A DNA stretch of 63,989 nt from Verrucomicrobiota bacterium (GTDB taxonomy: Bacteria; Verrucomicrobiota; Verrucomicrobiia; Palsa-1439): the NCBI GenBank assembly GCA_003164675.1, contig PLTX01000111.1, positions 273-64,261 of the forward strand. The letters run 5' to 3'. Positions 40,398 through 49,991 of this stretch are shown in pieces (the stretch's first letter is position 1; every line of letters starts with the position of its first letter). A program made the position numbers and the translations under genes. A model generated the notes under the pieces. That model was not told where the DNA came from. It made no database searches and saw only the letters and a list, made by a program, of their open reading frames with translations.

Positions 40398-41579
40398 ATG
40401 CCTTCCGAACGTCAGACGAAGCGGGATTTTGTCGCCGAGCATGTGCGGAGTATTCCGCGGTCGGGGATCCGCGATTTCTTCGACATCGTCCAGTCCATGG
40501 ACAATGTCGTGTCGCTCGGCATTGGTGAGCCGGGGTTCGTCACCCCGTGGCACATCCGTGAAGCGGCGATCTTCGCCCTAGAACACGGCAAGACAGGCTA
40601 CACATCGAATTTCGGATTGTTGAAGCTGCGACGGGCGATCTGCGCGTACCTGAAAGAACATTTTTACGTAGAATACGATCCGAACACCGAAGTGCTCGTG
40701 ACGGTCGGCGTAAGCGAGGCGCTGGACATTGCCTTGCGCGCCATCGTCAACCCGGGCGATGAAATCCTCTATCACGAGCCGTGCTATGTTTCCTATCATC
40801 CGAGTGTGCGGCTGGTACATGGCGCGGGCAAGGCGATCCGCACCCGCGCCGAGAACAGGTTTGCGCTGACCGCCGAAGACATCGCCAAATCGGTCACGCC
40901 GCGCTCCAAGGCGATCGTGTTGAATTTCCCCAGTAATCCGACCGGCGCGACGTTGACCCGCGAAGAGGTCGAGAAGATCGCGCGCGTGTGCGTCGATAAC
41001 GACCTGCTGGTGATCACGGATGAAATTTACAGCGAGCTGACCTACTCCGGCCAGCACAGCAGCATCGCCGCGTTGCCGGGGATGAAAGAACGCACGATTT
41101 TCCTGCACGGGTTCTCGAAGGCGTTTGCCATGACCGGATTTCGCATTGGCTATGCGTGCGCCCCCACAGCTCTCACGGAAGCGATGCTGCGCGTTCACCA
41201 ATACTCGATGCTCTGCGCGTCCATTATCAGTCAGGAAGCCGCTCTGGAAGCCCTGCAAAAGGGCATGGATGACATTGCCGCGATGCGCGAGCAGTATCGG
41301 TTGCGGCGCAACTTTATCGTGAAATCGTTCAACGAGATCGGCCTGCCCTGCCACATGCCGAACGGCGCATTCTACGCTTTTCCGTCCATCCGCGAGACGG
41401 GGCTGACCTCGCGCGAGTTCGCCGTGCAGTTGCTCGAACAGCAACGCGTGGCGGTCGTGCCCGGCGACGCCTTCGGTCCCGGCGGCGAAGCCTACGTGCG
41501 TGCCAGTTATTGCGGCCCGATGTCCGACATGGAAAAAGCCGCCGAACGCATCGCCCTCTTCGTCCGCGGACTTAAGTAG
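40398..41579 (+). CDS. Class I/II aminotransferase (PLP-dependent)
   Basis: This 393-residue aminotransferase of fold type I carries the PLP lysine in GFSKAFAMTGFRIGY (about residue 240), NFPSNPTG (about 176-183) for cofactor binding and the conserved substrate Arg in YVRASYCG near residue 372. It resembles aspartate/aromatic aminotransferases of the PatA/AraT group. The exact amino acid cannot be told. An Lrp/AsnC gene is directly upstream, the usual partner of amino-acid aminotransferases. Confidence 0.9.
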   Translation: MPSERQTKRDFVAEHVRSIPRSGIRDFFDIVQSMDNVVSLGIGEPGFVTPWHIREAAIFALEHGKTGYTSNFGLLKLRRAICAYLKEHFYVEYDPNTEVLVTVGVSEALDIALRAIVNPGDEILYHEPCYVSYHPSVRLVHGAGKAIRTRAENRFALTAEDIAKSVTPRSKAIVLNFPSNPTGATLTREEVEKIARVCVDNDLLVITDEIYSELTYSGQHSSIAALPGMKERTIFLHGFSKAFAMTGFRIGYACAPTALTEAMLRVHQYSMLCASIISQEAALEALQKGMDDIAAMREQYRLRRNFIVKSFNEIGLPCHMPNGAFYAFPSIRETGLTSREFAVQLLEQQRVAVVPGDAFGPGGEAYVRASYCGPMSDMEKAAERIALFVRGLK

Positions 41580-41780
41580 CCCGTGGGTCGGCACGTCTTG
41601 GGCGATCAGCTCTCGTACTCTTCGTCAATCTCGCAGGCTCGTTGTCTCAGGTTGTCAGCCTCTCCGCGCAATAACATCGCAAAGATGAGTGAGGCGAAAC
41701 AACTCAATGTCGGTCTTGTCAGCGCGGGCGGCGGCGGCGGCGAAGCTGGATTTCATTGACGGGACAATTCTCGCTGAAAG

Positions 41781-41806
41781 AGCCGAACCAGTTTTCTGGT
41801 TCGGCT
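41781..41806. terminator. Bidirectional rho-independent terminator
   Basis: AGCCGAACCAG (41781-41791), loop TTTT, CTGGTTCGGCT (41796-41806): a perfect 11-bp stem followed by TTTT on the plus strand. It stands 14 bases beyond the aceE stop on the minus strand and may also serve the aminotransferase transcript. The 240-base gap from 41580 otherwise shows only a GGC run near 41740. Confidence 0.88.
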
Positions 41807-41819
41807 TTTCATTTGAGCG

Positions 41820-44522
41820 TCAGACAATCTGTGGGTAAACCTTCTCGGGATCGACTTTCAAATCCTTGATCGCCTGCGTGACCACGCTCATTTCGATCCC
41901 GCCTCTTTTGGCCAGCGAATAGAGCGTGGCGACAACGGTGCATTCGGCGTCAATCTCAAAGAATCGCCGGAGGTTCTCGCGAGTGTCGCTGCAGCCAAAG
42001 CCGTCCGTGCCAAGCGTGGCCAAACCGCCGGGAATCCACGGCGCGATTTGATCGGGCACGAGCTTGATGTTGTCCGACACGGCCACGAACACGCCCTTCT
42101 CACCCTCCAGCACGGTTTCCAGATATGACTTTCGCAGCAGCTCGGTCGGGTGGAGCATGTTCCAACGGCTGCAACGCTGCTGGTCGGTCTTGAGCAGCTT
42201 GTAGCTCGTGGCGCTCCACACGTCCGCGGAAACGTCGTACCGCTCCGCCAGAATTTCCTGCGCGCGCAACGCCTGGCGAATGATGGTGCCGCTGCCAAAA
42301 ATATGGGCCTTGTGCTTCTTGCCGTCCGCGCCCTTGCGGAATTTGTACAGTCCCTTGAGAATGCCTTCCTCGATGCCCTCCGGCATCGGCGGCATCGCGT
42401 AGTTCTCATTGTAGAGCGACAGATAATAAAAGATGTCCTCGCTCTCTTGATACATCCGTCTCATGCCGTCCTGAACGATGACCGCGATCTCGTACGCAAA
42501 AGCAGGGTCGTACGCCATCAAGGTCGGGATGGTCGCGGCCATCAACTGGCTGTGGCCGTCCTGATGCTGCAAACCTTCGCCGTTCAGCGAGGTTCGCCCC
42601 GCGGTCGCGCCGAGCAAGAATCCCTTCGCCCTGATGTCACCCGCCAGCCACATCAGGTCGCCGATGCGCTGGAACCCGAACATCGAGTAGTAAATGTAGA
42701 ATGGAACCATGCTGACGCCGTGGCTGGCGTACGCCGTCCCCGCCGCAATGAACGACGACATGGAGCCGGCCTCGGTGATGCCTTCTTCCAGGATTTGCCC
42801 GTCCTTTGTCTCGTGGTAATACAACAGCGCCTCGCGATCGACGGGATCGTAGAGTTGCCCCTTCGGCGCGTAGATGCCGATCTCCCGAAAGAGCGCATCC
42901 AGACCGAACGTCCGCGCCTCATCGGGAATAATCGGCACAATGCGTTTGCCGATTTTGGCGTTACGCAGCAGCATGCTGAGCAATCGAACAAATGCCATGG
43001 TGGTGGAGGCTTCCACAGGGCCGGAACCTTTGAACAATTCGCCAAACTCACTCCGCGCCGGCACTTCGACCTTCGCGGCGCGCACTTCGCGCGACGGGAG
43101 GAACCCGCCCAACGCCTTGCGGCGTTCGAGCAAGTACTTTGTCTCCGGGCTGTCTGGCGGCGGACGATAAAACGGCGTTTGCGCCACTTCCTCATCACCG
43201 ATTGGCACCCCAAACCGCTCGCGAAACTCGCGCAGCTCTTTTTCGTTCATCTTCTTCTGCTGATGACTGATATTCCGTCCCTCACCAGCTTCGCCGAGAC
43301 CGTAGCCCTTCACAGTCTTGGCCAGGATCACCGTCGGCGCGTCCTTGTGCTCCACGGCCGCCTTGTATGCCGCATAAACCTTCTGAGGATCGTGGCCGCC
43401 ACGGACCAGTTTTTGAATCTGTTCGTCGGTAAGATGATTCACCAGTTCGAGAAGTTCGGGATACTTGCCGAAAAAGTGTTTGCGCGTGTAACTGCCCGGC
43501 TCGACCGAATACTTCTGGTAGTCGCCATCCACCGCCTCTTCCATGCGCTTGACGAGCAAGCCGGTCTTGTCCGCCTTCAGAAGCAGGTCCCAGCTGGAGC
43601 CCCAGATGACCTTGATGACGTTCCAGCCGGCACCACGAAACGCGGCCTCGAGTTCCTGGATGATTTTGCCGTTGCCGCGCACGGGACCGTCGAGGCGCTG
43701 CAGGTTGCAGTTGACCACCCACACCAAGTTGTCGAGCCCCTCGCGGGAAGCCAACGTGAGGGCGCCAAGCGTCTCCGGTTCGTCGGACTCGCCATCGCCC
43801 ACAAAACACCAGATCTTCGGCTCTTCGCCCCGCACGAAACCACGCGCCCGCAGATAGCGGCTGAAGCGCGCCTGATAGATCGACATGATCGGACCCAGCC
43901 CCATCGACACCGTCGGGAACTGCCAGAAATCCGGCATCAAGTACGGGTGTGGATACGATGAAAGTCCGCCGTTTTCGGCAAGTTCCTGCCGGAAATGCTG
44001 CAAATGATGTTCGTCGAGCCGTCGTTCCAGGAACGCCCGCGCGTAGTTGCCCGGTGACGCGTGGCCCTGAAAGTACACCAGGTCTGCGGGTCGACCGCCG
44101 TCACCGCCATGAAAGAAATGGTTGAAGCCGACCTCATACAACGTGGCACACGAGGCATACGTTGAGATGTGACCGCCGAGACCGGCATGGTCGCGATTGG
44201 CGTTGACAACCATCGCCATGGCGTTCCAGCGGGCCAGACTCTTGATGCGACGCTCGAGTTCGCGATTGCCCGGATACGGCGGCTCGTCTTCGGGCGGAAT
44301 CGTGTTCACGTACGGCGTGCTGATCGTCGACGGCATTTGGATGCCTGCCTCGCGCAAGCGTTTCGACAGCTTGCTCAAGATCAGGGGGGCTTGTTCCGTT
44401 CCCTGAATTTTCAGGAAATATTCCAGAATAAACTCCAGCGAATCGAGCGACCGCTGGTCTTCACGACCGTTCCTGAGCTGCGCCGATTCGCGCGGTTGTT
44501 CCGGCCGACCTGACGAAGCCAT
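41820..44522 (-). CDS. aceE: Pyruvate dehydrogenase E1 component, homodimeric
   Basis: Thiamin-diphosphate enzyme that decarboxylates pyruvate and passes the acetyl group to lipoyl-E2. It is 900 residues long, close to the 887 of E. coli AceE. Clear AceE landmarks include GLGGHISTYASCATLYEVG near residue 110, CFVGDGESDEPETLG (thiamin-binding GDGESDEP) near 220, WVVNCNLQRLDGPVRGNGKI near 250, EGRNISHQQKKM near 405 and GRTSLNGEGLQHQDGHS near 640. ATG 44522 is chosen because a longer frame to 45047 would run antisense through lplA. lplA starts 90 bases away on the other strand, a natural partner because E2 needs lipoate. The E2 and E3 genes are not in the window. Confidence 0.95.
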   Translation of the reverse strand: MASSGRPEQPRESAQLRNGREDQRSLDSLEFILEYFLKIQGTEQAPLILSKLSKRLREAGIQMPSTISTPYVNTIPPEDEPPYPGNRELERRIKSLARWNAMAMVVNANRDHAGLGGHISTYASCATLYEVGFNHFFHGGDGGRPADLVYFQGHASPGNYARAFLERRLDEHHLQHFRQELAENGGLSSYPHPYLMPDFWQFPTVSMGLGPIMSIYQARFSRYLRARGFVRGEEPKIWCFVGDGESDEPETLGALTLASREGLDNLVWVVNCNLQRLDGPVRGNGKIIQELEAAFRGAGWNVIKVIWGSSWDLLLKADKTGLLVKRMEEAVDGDYQKYSVEPGSYTRKHFFGKYPELLELVNHLTDEQIQKLVRGGHDPQKVYAAYKAAVEHKDAPTVILAKTVKGYGLGEAGEGRNISHQQKKMNEKELREFRERFGVPIGDEEVAQTPFYRPPPDSPETKYLLERRKALGGFLPSREVRAAKVEVPARSEFGELFKGSGPVEASTTMAFVRLLSMLLRNAKIGKRIVPIIPDEARTFGLDALFREIGIYAPKGQLYDPVDREALLYYHETKDGQILEEGITEAGSMSSFIAAGTAYASHGVSMVPFYIYYSMFGFQRIGDLMWLAGDIRAKGFLLGATAGRTSLNGEGLQHQDGHSQLMAATIPTLMAYDPAFAYEIAVIVQDGMRRMYQESEDIFYYLSLYNENYAMPPMPEGIEEGILKGLYKFRKGADGKKHKAHIFGSGTIIRQALRAQEILAERYDVSADVWSATSYKLLKTDQQRCSRWNMLHPTELLRKSYLETVLEGEKGVFVAVSDNIKLVPDQIAPWIPGGLATLGTDGFGCSDTRENLRRFFEIDAECTVVATLYSLAKRGGIEMSVVTQAIKDLKVDPEKVYPQIV

Positions 44523-44612
44523 AGTTTGTTGTTGTTCTTTCGGTTCCTCTCTCACAAAGTTATCCGAGCAACCATTGGATAATAGTCCTTTTTTGACCAC
44601 AATCCAAGCGCC

Positions 44613-45332
44613 ATGAGATACTTGGACCGAACCCTTCACACTGCGCAAGAGAATCTCGCGTGCGACGAGGCGCTGCTCGATGGGTGCGAGGAAGGCGACC
44701 CCGATGAAATCCTCCGCTTCTGGGAGCCTCGCCAGCACTTCGTGGTGCTGGGGTACTCCAACAAAGCGCGCACAGAAGTGAAACTTGATTCCTGCCGGGC
44801 GCTTGGGATTCCCGTATTGCGCCGGTGCAGCGGCGGCGGAACTGTTTTGCAGGGGCCGGGAAACCTCAACTATGCGCTCATCTTGAGGATCCGCGAGGGG
44901 TCGGCCCTGGAGAGCATCGTCGAAGCCAATGCTTTCATCATGAACCGCAACCGCAATGCGCTCGACTCCCTGCTCGGGGGACGGGTGCTCATTCAAGGCT
45001 ACACGGACCTCACGCTGCAAGGACTCAAGTTTTCCGGCAACTCGCAACGCCGCAGACGCCGCTTCCTTCTATTCCACGGCTCGTTCCTGCTCCATCTCGA
45101 TCTCGCGCTTGTTGAAGAAGCGCTCCGACTGCCCTCCAAACAGCCGTCTTATCGTCGTAACCGGGCACACAAGGATTTCCTCACAAACCTGCCGCTGCAG
45201 GCGGACGCCGTGAAAGAAGCGATGAAACAGGTTTGGGGCGCATACGACGCGCTCGAAGAGATACCCGAAGAACGGATCGAGCGTCTCGTGCGGGAGAAAT
45301 ACACCACCGACGCCTGGAATTTCAAATTCTAA
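44613..45332 (+). CDS. lplA: Lipoate-protein ligase A
   Basis: This 239-residue enzyme attaches lipoate to the lipoyl domains of E2-type proteins. The hallmarks of the LplA/LipB fold are RRCSGGGTVLQGPGNLNYAL (about residues 70-89), LKFSGNSQRRRRRFLLFHGS (about 137-156) with the catalytic Lys, and LLLHLDL. It lacks the separate C-terminal domain of E. coli LplA, which is common. The last five codons lie in the left copy of the inverted repeat at 45317-45492. It is divergent from aceE. Confidence 0.9.
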   Translation: MRYLDRTLHTAQENLACDEALLDGCEEGDPDEILRFWEPRQHFVVLGYSNKARTEVKLDSCRALGIPVLRRCSGGGTVLQGPGNLNYALILRIREGSALESIVEANAFIMNRNRNALDSLLGGRVLIQGYTDLTLQGLKFSGNSQRRRRRFLLFHGSFLLHLDLALVEEALRLPSKQPSYRRNRAHKDFLTNLPLQADAVKEAMKQVWGAYDALEEIPEERIERLVREKYTTDAWNFKF

Positions 45333-45492
45333 CAAGCCAAGTTTTGCAAGTGGCGGGGGCGACACGATAATGCGTTGCCAGCTTGTGAGTTGCGCTCAGA
45401 GTTGAGTTGACTGGTTTCGACTGCGTTCCACCGTTTCCAACTGCCGAGTTACTGCAAAAGTTACAACAGCATCCGGGCGCAGCTCTCCGAAC
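45317..45492 (+). repeat. Inverted repeat, left copy (176 bp)
   Basis: This copy matches the reverse complement of 47856-48030 at roughly 94% (about ten differences, one of them an indel). It begins inside the last codons of lplA and ends 68 bases before the TPR gene start. Together the two copies bracket the TPR gene. Confidence 0.9.
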
Positions 45493-45560
45493 AGCCAGGG
45501 GAGCAGTTGCGGGTGCCGAAACACTGGACTTGCGGTAGTGACGCTTGTTACGATTCGGAC

Positions 45561-47531
45561 ATGTCGGGGGGGACAACGGCGCTCAAGCCAACCAATGCTG
45601 CGGGGGACGGGTCATCATCGCGCCGATGGAGCATCATTCTTGGCGGTGGGGTTATCATCCTTGCGGCGCTGGCGGTATACCACAACAGCTTCGCGGTGCC
45701 ATTTCTCCTGGATGATGCGCCCTCGATCACGCAGAACGCCAGCATTCGTCATCTGTGGCCGATCTGGTCCGCACTGTCACCACCGTCCACGTCGTTCGTT
45801 GGCGGGCGGCCTGTCGTGAACTTCTCGCTGGCGGTTAACGACGCGCTTGGGGGCACGGTCGTGTGGGGTTATCACGCGGTCAATCTGGCCGTTCATATTC
45901 TTGCGGGCCTGGCCTTGTACGGAATTGTGCGGCGAACATTGTTGTGTCCGGTGTTGCGGGAACGATTCGGTGCGTGTGCGATGCAGTTGGCGCTGGCGGT
46001 GGCGGTTCTATGGACGGTTCATCCGCTTCAGACGGAAGCAGTGACCTACATATCGGAACGCTGCGAGTCGTTGATGGGGTTGTTCTACCTGCTGACGTTG
46101 TATTGCTTCATTCGTGGGACGGACGCCCAGAGATCGAGCTGGTGGTTCGTACTCTCCGTGGTGGCGTGTCTTCTGGGCATGGCGAGCAAGGAAGTGATGG
46201 TAACGGCACCCGTGATGGTGCTGTTGTACGACCGGACGTTTATCAGCGGGAGTTTTCGGGAAGCATGGACACGGCATCGGCGGCTGTATCTGGGGCTGGC
46301 GAGCACGTGGGTGTTGCTGGGCTATCCCATGGTGGGTTTGCATTATCGCGGCGCCGGCTATGGCCTCGGGATTCCCTGGTGGGCTTATGCCCTGATCGAG
46401 TGTCGAGCGGTGGTGAATTATCTGTGGCTCGCACTCTGGCCGCATCCGCTGGTTTTCGATTATGGGGAGTTTGTAGCGATACGGCATATCGCGAAAGTGG
46501 CGCCCTACGCGGCGATGTTGGCGGTCCTGGTCGCGGGCGTGTTGGTGGAATTGAAGCGGCGGCCAGCCATCGGGTTTGTGGGCGCCTGGTTCTTCGTAAT
46601 TCTGGCCCCGACCTCCAGCGTGGTGCCAGTTGTGGGCCAACCGATGGCGGAACACCGGATGTACCTGCCGCTGGCAGCGGTGGTTACGCTCGCCGTGGTT
46701 GCTGCGGTTGCGATCGGGAAACGGCTGTTCGATAAACAGCAGGGCGTTCTGCTCGGATGCGTGGCAGGTGGGTCGGTGGTGGTGCTGCTCACATTTCTAA
46801 CCATCCAACGCAATCGGGACTACAACTCGGTGGTGACCATTTGGCAGGACACAGTGGGGAAACGTCCCAACAACCCTCGGGCACACAACAACTTGGGGGC
46901 TGCTTTGCTCCAAACCGGCCTGGTGCCGGAGGCGATTGAACATTATCAGCAGGCGTTGCGGATCAAACCCGATTACGCCGAGGTACACTACAATCTCGGG
47001 ATCGCGTTGGCCCGCCTTGGCAAGGCACAGGAGGCAATCACCCACTACGAGGAAGCGCTGCGGATCAAGCCCGATTACGCCGAGGCACACAATAATCTGG
47101 GAGCCGCCTTGATGGGACAGGGCAGGTTGCCGGAGGCCATTGGGCACTACGAGCAGGCCTTGCGGATCAGGCCCAATTTTGCCGAGGCGCACAACAACCT
47201 CGGGACCGTTTTGGCCCAAACAGGCAAGATCGAGGAAGCCATCGCACACTTCGAGCAGGCCCTGCGGATCGAACCCGATTTCGCCAAGGCGCACTACAAT
47301 CTCGGGATCGCGCTGGCCCGTCTTGGCAAGGCACAGGAGGCAATCACCCACTACGAGGAAGCGCTGCGGATCAAGCCCGATTACGCCGAGGCACATTTCA
47401 ATCTGGGGCTTGCATTAGAGAAGTTGGGCCGCGCGCCGGAGGCGATTGAACATTATCAGCAGGCGCTACGGATCAAGCCCGATTTCACCCAGGCGCAGAA
47501 CGCGCTTGCGCGACTGCAAGCTGGCCAGTAA
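45561..47531 (+). CDS. Polytopic membrane protein with C-terminal TPR repeats
   Basis: This 656-residue protein has an N-terminal part (about 20-430) with some ten membrane segments. It opens with YHNSFAVPFLLDDAPSI and has VNFSLAVNDALGG and WGYHAVNLAVHILAG, the pattern of TMTC-like or mannosyltransferase-like proteins common in Verrucomicrobia. The C-terminal 215 residues hold six 34-residue TPR repeats of the form ALRIKPDYAEAHNNLG. It may be a membrane glycosyltransferase with a protein-docking tail; the catalytic DD pair would be in the LLDDAPS loop. Start ATG 45561 is chosen. It is bracketed by inverted repeats. Confidence 0.8.
   Translation: MSGGTTALKPTNAAGDGSSSRRWSIILGGGVIILAALAVYHNSFAVPFLLDDAPSITQNASIRHLWPIWSALSPPSTSFVGGRPVVNFSLAVNDALGGTVVWGYHAVNLAVHILAGLALYGIVRRTLLCPVLRERFGACAMQLALAVAVLWTVHPLQTEAVTYISERCESLMGLFYLLTLYCFIRGTDAQRSSWWFVLSVVACLLGMASKEVMVTAPVMVLLYDRTFISGSFREAWTRHRRLYLGLASTWVLLGYPMVGLHYRGAGYGLGIPWWAYALIECRAVVNYLWLALWPHPLVFDYGEFVAIRHIAKVAPYAAMLAVLVAGVLVELKRRPAIGFVGAWFFVILAPTSSVVPVVGQPMAEHRMYLPLAAVVTLAVVAAVAIGKRLFDKQQGVLLGCVAGGSVVVLLTFLTIQRNRDYNSVVTIWQDTVGKRPNNPRAHNNLGAALLQTGLVPEAIEHYQQALRIKPDYAEVHYNLGIALARLGKAQEAITHYEEALRIKPDYAEAHNNLGAALMGQGRLPEAIGHYEQALRIRPNFAEAHNNLGTVLAQTGKIEEAIAHFEQALRIEPDFAKAHYNLGIALARLGKAQEAITHYEEALRIKPDYAEAHFNLGLALEKLGRAPEAIEHYQQALRIKPDFTQAQNALARLQAGQ
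46930..47510 (+). repeat. 102-bp tandem coding repeats (TPR units)
   Basis: The TPR units are direct repeats at the DNA level with a period of 102 bases. Two segments 306 bases apart (about 46987-47090 and 47293-47396) are almost identical over some 100 bases, which is unusual for old TPRs and points to recent duplication or gene conversion. The unit at the start (GAGGCGATTGAACATTATCA) also recurs in the last unit. Confidence 0.85.
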
Positions 47532-47855
47532 GTGGCAGCCCTCGGAAGTTCAAATCGCAAGGTTCGCAAATCGTCCAAAGCGGGGAGGCGGTCTGAACGG
47601 TTCGGTGTGGTAGTTGTTGGTCACGCGGCGCATGCGCAGTTGGTCGGCATGGGTGAAATGCGGCGGGTGTAGCGGTGGGGGCAATCAGCATTGCCATTCT
47701 CGTCCAAGCTGTCCGCTTAGGAACCAATCTCAACACGTGCCTGTCAGATGGATACCTTTGTTCGTCGTGTCCGTGCTCGACCGCTTTTTCCAAATTATAG
47801 CTCCGATGGAGATGCGTACTGGAATGGCCACAACCCCCAACTTTGGCTGCTTGCC
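47532..47855. other. Gene-free stretch after the TPR gene
   Basis: No gene is supported here. Translations in all frames give short low-complexity peptides without a known motif, and no terminator hairpin is evident. The stretch leads into the right copy of the inverted repeat. Confidence 0.5.
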
Positions 47856-48030
47856 GTTCGGAGAGCTGCGCCCGGATGCTGTTGTAACTTTTGCGGTAAC
47901 TCGGCAGTTGGAAACGGTGGAACGCAGTCGAGACCAGTCAACTCAACTCTGAGCGCAATTCACAACCCAGCAACGCATTATCGTGTCGCGCCGCCACTTG
48001 CGGAACTTGGCTTGTTAGAATTTGAAATTC
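47856..48030 (-). repeat. Inverted repeat, right copy (175 bp)
   Basis: This is the reverse-complement partner of 45317-45492 and ends 49 bases before the DUF5069 gene. It contains a copy of the last five codons of lplA in antisense orientation, so it is likely to have been copied from the left site. Confidence 0.9.
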
Positions 48031-48079
48031 TGAGCCGGTGGCAGTTGCATCGCGTGCTCACCCGCGGTAGAATTGTCGC

Positions 48080-48514
48080 ATGAAAGTTTCCGGTCTTCGC
48101 AGTCCGCATGAAACAGTCGGTGGTTTGGTCCATTTCGGGCGGATGCTCGACAAGATCAAGCTGCACGCACAAGGCAAACTCCCCGCTGATTACCATCAGG
48201 CGCTCGGTGGAGGGTTCGATGGCCGCTGCTGCGCTTTTCTCGGCGTGAAATATGAAGATGTCGTTGCGCGGGTGAAGCTCGGCGGCGAGGATCAGAAAAT
48301 CCTCGAATGGTGTTTCGCCAATGGCCGAAGGCCGTCACCGGAAGAAATCGACGTGTGGAGCAGTTACCTGCGCAAACGCGGCTGGCGTGACGACGCCAGC
48401 AAACGTCTCGCCGAACGCAAGAAGGAATCCGGGTTCGACCGGCGCGATGAAATCCAGGCGTTCTTCGACTACCTCGACGCCGACGAAGGCCGCGACGTGC
48501 GGACACAATGGTAA
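48080..48514 (+). CDS. DUF5069 family protein
   Basis: This 144-residue protein carries the DUF5069 pattern: GLRSPHETVGGLVHFGRMLD (residues 5-24), KIKLHAQGKLP and DGRCCAFLGV. The family is common in Verrucomicrobia and Planctomycetes and of unknown function. The middle part (RRPSPEEIDVWSSYLRKRGW) suggests a small helical domain. It is followed by larC after 98 bases and may form a transcript with it. Confidence 0.85.
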   Translation: MKVSGLRSPHETVGGLVHFGRMLDKIKLHAQGKLPADYHQALGGGFDGRCCAFLGVKYEDVVARVKLGGEDQKILEWCFANGRRPSPEEIDVWSSYLRKRGWRDDASKRLAERKKESGFDRRDEIQAFFDYLDADEGRDVRTQW

Positions 48515-48612
48515 AGCCGAGCCGCTGGAAACGCGGGCGTCCGCGGCGACGGCACGGGTGGACACGAGGGAAGCGCATCTGTTAGTATCCATGCCGCAAC
48601 TTGCTGGCAGAC

Positions 48613-49821
48613 ATGAAACTTCTCTACCTCGATTCTTTTGCGGGGATCAGCGGCGATATGTTTCTCGGCGCGCTCCTCGATCTGGGTATATCGGAAGATA
48701 TGTTGCGTCGGGAGCTATCGAAACTCCAACTGCCGGGTTACCAAATCTCGTCCCGCAGGGTAATCAAGCAAAACATCTCCGCGACCAAGTTTGACGTGAT
48801 TGAGGAACATCCGCCTTCGCCAAGGCTTCGGAAGACAGGCGAACATCGCAGCTACTCCGACATCGTCGCCATGATTGAGAAGCGTGCGCTTTCGTCGGGA
48901 GTGAAGGAGCGCGCCCAGCGTGTGTTTCGTCGAATCGGAGAAGCCGAGGCGAAGATTCACGGGATTCCGCTCGAAAAAGTTCACTTCCACGAAATCGGCG
49001 CGGTCGACTCGATTGTAGATATTGTCGGCGCGTGCATCGCGGTCGAGGCGCTGGGCGTAGATGAAATCCAAGCCTCGCCGCCGCGGCTTGGTTCGGGTTT
49101 TGTCGAGACGGCGCATGGCCGGTTTCCCGTGCCGGCACCGGCCACATTGGAATTGTTGAAGGGGATCCCGGTGCAGTCGTCGCCGGACACGGTCGAGTTG
49201 GTGACGCCGACCGGAGCGGCGTTGCTGGCGGAGTTTTGCGCGAAATTTGGGCCGATGCCCGCGATGAGCATTGAGAAGATCGGCTACGGGGCCGGGTCGC
49301 GCGACCTGGACAAGGCTCCGAACGTGCTTCGCGCCGTGCTGGGCGTTGCGTCGATTGCTTCCACCCGCTCCGCCGATGAAACCGATGCGGTAGCCGTGAT
49401 CGAAACGAACATCGATGACATGAACCCGCAGTTGTTCGGCGACGTGATGGAGCGATTGCTGGAAGCCGGCGCACTGGAGGTGTTTTTGACGCCCGTGCAG
49501 ATGAAAAAGAACCGGCCCGGCACGCTGCTGACGGTCCTGTGTGAACGCAATCGTGTCGATGCACTGGCCGAATTGCTCCTCACGGACACGACGAGCTTCG
49601 GCGTCCGCGTCCATGAAGCGCAGCGACGCAAGCTCGCCCGGAAAATCGTGACGGTGAAGACGAGGTTTGGCGATATTGAGGTGAAAGTCGGACGGTTGGG
49701 TGGTAAAGTTGTTACGCGGTCGCCGGAATTCGACTCGTGCCAGCAGGCGGCGGCGCGGTTCCATATTGGCGTGAAGGACGTGTACACTGAGGCGGCGCGT
49801 GTCGCGGGGGAAACGGTATGA
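48613..49821 (+). CDS. larC: LarC, nickel-pincer cofactor nickel insertion protein
   Basis: This 402-residue LarC/DUF111 protein is a CTP-dependent cyclometallase that inserts nickel into the pincer cofactor of lactate racemase-type enzymes. Visible motifs are YLDSFAGISGDMFLGALLDL (residues 4-23), the HFHEIGAVDSIVDIVG stretch (about 120-135), and the C-terminal TNIDDMNPQLFGDVMERL (about 261-278). The family's usual length is about 400. ATG 48613 is chosen over an earlier TTG. LarB and LarE are not nearby. The stop overlaps the Trm112-like gene by ATGA. Confidence 0.93.
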   Translation: MKLLYLDSFAGISGDMFLGALLDLGISEDMLRRELSKLQLPGYQISSRRVIKQNISATKFDVIEEHPPSPRLRKTGEHRSYSDIVAMIEKRALSSGVKERAQRVFRRIGEAEAKIHGIPLEKVHFHEIGAVDSIVDIVGACIAVEALGVDEIQASPPRLGSGFVETAHGRFPVPAPATLELLKGIPVQSSPDTVELVTPTGAALLAEFCAKFGPMPAMSIEKIGYGAGSRDLDKAPNVLRAVLGVASIASTRSADETDAVAVIETNIDDMNPQLFGDVMERLLEAGALEVFLTPVQMKKNRPGTLLTVLCERNRVDALAELLLTDTTSFGVRVHEAQRRKLARKIVTVKTRFGDIEVKVGRLGGKVVTRSPEFDSCQQAAARFHIGVKDVYTEAARVAGETV

Positions 49822-49991
49822 TTGACAAACAGTTGCTCGATGTGCTGGCGTGTCCGAAGTGCAAGGCGAACGTCAAACTCGAAGGCGAGAAACTCATTTG
49901 CCAGAATCCGCAGTGTGGTTTGCGCTATCCGATCCGTGACGGGATTCCCGTGATGCTGATCGACGAGGCCGAAAAACCGCAGGGAAAATGA
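49818..49991 (+). CDS. Trm112-like zinc protein
   Basis: This short gene of 57 codons lies between larC and a glycosyltransferase and overlaps both by ATGA. The protein starts MIDKQLLDVLACPKCK, has a second pair CQNPQCG and ends with RYPIRDGIPVMLIDEAE, the complete Trm112/YcaR pattern with four zinc-binding Cys. In bacteria these small proteins partner with methyltransferases or lie in cell-envelope operons. The partner here is unknown. Confidence 0.9.
   Translation: MIDKQLLDVLACPKCKANVKLEGEKLICQNPQCGLRYPIRDGIPVMLIDEAEKPQGK

Noticed and set aside
42150-43961. Plus-strand frame of 603 codons
   Set aside because: It is antisense to aceE, which is complete and highly conserved. The long frame is a codon-bias effect in GC-rich DNA.
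44523-45047. Longer N-terminus for aceE
   Set aside because: It would overlap most of lplA on the other strand, and the known family begins near ATG 44522.
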